Source: Sporosarcina sp. BP05 | GTDB taxonomy: Bacteria > Bacillota > Bacilli > Bacillales_A > Planococcaceae | Direction: 5' to 3' | Assembly: GCF_014282005.1 (NCBI RefSeq) | Contig: NZ_JACFTD010000024.1 | Span: 1-36,833 of the forward strand | Length of the DNA: 36,833 nucleotides | In this document: piece after piece, positions 35,540 through 36,833 of the stretch | How positions within the stretch are numbered: position 1 is the first letter of the stretch | How the letters are laid out: each line of letters starts with the position of its first letter | Translations under genes and position numbers: made by a program | The notes under the pieces: generated by a model | What the model was told of the DNA's origin: nothing | Databases searched by the model: none | Seen by the model: the letters and a program-made list of their open reading frames with translations, nothing else

Positions 35540-36418
35540 ATGTTAATAGACGGGGTTTTTTCAGGAGGGGGTTTGAAGGGATTTGCGTTAGTTGGTGCTT
35601 ATCAAGTGCTAGAAGAAAAGGGGTATCGTTTTCACCGAATAGCTGGAACGAGTGCGGGCGCAATTCTTGCCTGTTTCATAGCGGCTGGCTATTCGGCTAA
35701 GGAAATTGAAGTGATGCTGGATGAACAAGATTTTCAGGTACTTCTTGATCCAAGGAAAACAATTATACCTTTACCGTTAATGAAATGGTTTCTACTGTAC
35801 TGGAGACTTGGTTTATACCAGGGCAATGCTTTGGAGAATTGGTTTTTAGAAAAATTGGCTGCGAAAGGTGTCTATACATTTTCAGATTTACCACCCGGAA
35901 AACTGAAGCTCGTTGCCTCTGATTTAACGAATGGAAAAATGATTGTGCTTCCCGACGATTTGGAGGGCTATGGACTATCAGCAGAAACTTTTCCGATTGC
36001 TCGTGCCTTACGCATGAGTTGCGGAATTCCATTTTTCTTTGAACCGGTGCGGTTAAAAGTAGGGAAAGGCGAGACTATTGTTGTGGATGGGGGGGTGTTG
36101 AGCAATTTTCCTATGTGGATATTTAACGATGATAGTGGAAAAACAGAACGTCCAGTCCTTGGCTTGAGGCTAAGTCGTAGCCAAGAAGACATGCCGGGAC
36201 ATAAAATCGACAATGCCTTAGATTTATTTGAAGCCCTTTTTTCAACGATGAAGAATTCGCATGATGAAAGGTATATTTCTCGAAAGCATGAAAAAAACAT
36301 CATTTTCATCCCAGTTGATGATTATAGTGCAACTCAGTTTGATATGGATCAAGAAACAAAAGAGGAGCTAATGGAAGCGGGACGCAACAGTACGATTCGA
36401 TTTTTGAAAACATGGTGA
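35540..36418 (+). CDS. Patatin-like phospholipase family protein
   Basis: The 292-residue product belongs to the bacterial patatin/RssA family of acyl hydrolases. It has the oxyanion-hole motif SGGGLKGFA at residues 8-16, the nucleophile serine in GTSAGAI (about residue 37), and the catalytic Asp in VDGGVLSNFP (near 176). The Ser-Asp dyad is complete. There is no signal peptide, so it is probably cytoplasmic or membrane-associated, acting on phospholipids or related esters. The ATG at 35540 follows GGGGGAG. It stands alone before a bidirectional terminator. Confidence 0.93.
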   Translation: MLIDGVFSGGGLKGFALVGAYQVLEEKGYRFHRIAGTSAGAILACFIAAGYSAKEIEVMLDEQDFQVLLDPRKTIIPLPLMKWFLLYWRLGLYQGNALENWFLEKLAAKGVYTFSDLPPGKLKLVASDLTNGKMIVLPDDLEGYGLSAETFPIARALRMSCGIPFFFEPVRLKVGKGETIVVDGGVLSNFPMWIFNDDSGKTERPVLGLRLSRSQEDMPGHKIDNALDLFEALFSTMKNSHDERYISRKHEKNIIFIPVDDYSATQFDMDQETKEELMEAGRNSTIRFLKTW

Positions 36419-36420
36419 AA

Positions 36421-36472
36421 AATACCGGGTCCAAAACGATTTTGAGTCGTTTCGGTACTCGGTATTTTTTTA
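36421..36472. terminator. Bidirectional terminator between the patatin gene and gnd
   Basis: An imperfect inverted repeat (about 36421-36439 with 36447-36466) has A residues to the left and a run of T to the right. It serves both convergent genes. Confidence 0.85.
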
Positions 36473-36475
36473 TAG

Positions 36476-36833
36476 CTAGTTCGCTGACCATTCTGTATGG
36501 AAATGTCCTTCTTTATCCAGGCGTTCATAGGTATGTGCACCAAAATAATCGCGCTGAGCTTGGATAAGATTGGCTGGCAATGTTTCAGTACGATAACTAT
36601 CATAATAAGCTAATGCGCTTGAGAAAGCAGGAACTGGAATACCATGTTGAATGGCTATAGCTAATACCTCGCGAAGCGAATTCTGATAGTCTCCAACTAT
36701 TTCTTGGAAGTATGGATCGACTAATAGGTTTGGTAAGTCATTATTAGTGTCAAATGCGTCTTTGATATTCTGTAAGAACTGGGCACGAATGATACAACCG
36801 CCGCGGAAAATCATGGCTACTTCTCCGTAAGGG
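36476..36833 (-). CDS. gnd: 6-phosphogluconate dehydrogenase, C-terminal part
   Basis: The frame is open to the window edge and encodes the last 119 residues of 6-phosphogluconate dehydrogenase, the NADP-dependent third enzyme of the oxidative pentose phosphate pathway. Diagnostic segments are [30 protein letters not shown] and the C-terminal [14 protein letters not shown], where the His and Arg of the tail reach the partner subunit's active site. The residues before MIFRGG (PYGEVA) continue in frame, so the ATG there is internal and the true start lies beyond 36833. Confidence 0.95.
   Translation of the reverse strand, partial: PYGEVAMIFRGGCIIRAQFLQNIKDAFDTNNDLPNLLVDPYFQEIVGDYQNSLREVLAIAIQHGIPVPAFSSALAYYDSYRTETLPANLIQAQRDYFGAHTYERLDKEGHFHTEWSAN

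Overview
The window is a chromosomal segment of an endospore-forming, low-GC Gram-positive bacterium. The order mtaB, rpsU, nfeD (yqeZ), floA, yqfC, yqfD, phoH, pgpH, ybeY, dgkA, cdd, era, recO matches the yqeV-to-recO block of Bacillus subtilis. The sporulation genes yqfC and yqfD, frequent TTG starts with strong GGAGG-type ribosome sites, and the protein sequences themselves suggest Bacillales, most likely the Planococcaceae (Sporosarcina-like). The family assignment is inference from gene content and general similarity, not from a search.

Region 1 (1-2088) is an AT-rich accessory stretch. It carries a rifampin ADP-ribosyltransferase (arr) with its own promoter and terminator, a 20-bp perfect palindrome, a segment bounded by 9-bp inverted repeats, and two small coupled reading frames, the second with an internal stop. 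About 720 bases before mtaB hold no convincing gene, only a terminator pointing the other way.

Region 2 (2089-15272) is the conserved housekeeping block: tRNA methylthiolation (mtaB), deoxyribose-phosphate aldolase (deoC), ribosomal protein S21, an nfeD-floA membrane-stress operon behind a textbook sigma-W promoter, the sporulation pair yqfCD, phoH, the c-di-AMP phosphodiesterase pgpH, rRNA maturation (ybeY, era), lipid kinase (dgkA), cytidine deaminase (cdd) and recO. Compared with B. subtilis, yqeY is absent after rpsU, deoC sits between mtaB and rpsU, and glyQS does not follow recO.

Region 3 (15286-24901) is mixed: a DUF2500 protein, a cidAB/lrgAB holin-like pair, a decayed reading frame, a GNAT acetyltransferase, the NAD-responsive repressor niaR, an o-succinylbenzoate synthase-type enolase, a membrane MHYT-EAL c-di-GMP phosphodiesterase with a degenerate GGDEF domain, and proBA behind a proline (CCU) T-box.

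Region 4 (25041-31626) is the most interesting. A LytR-CpsA-Psr enzyme is followed by a diguanylate cyclase gene broken by one in-frame stop. Next comes an apparent operon of GAF-HD-GYP phosphodiesterase, a 599-residue SRPBCC/zinc-ribbon/class III adenylyl cyclase fusion, and a 14-helix drug efflux pump. With pgpH and the MHYT-EAL protein, the window touches c-di-GMP, c-di-AMP and probably cAMP signalling. cAMP synthesis is uncommon in Bacilli.

Region 5 (31709-36833) has a lipoprotein fusing a ComEC-type metallo-beta-lactamase domain to a ComEA-like helix-hairpin-helix, coupled to a DUF3006 gene. It is followed by a nested inverted-repeat element, a second FtsH-type AAA protease, a 21-bp minisatellite, a patatin-like phospholipase and the 3' end of gnd, cut by the window edge.
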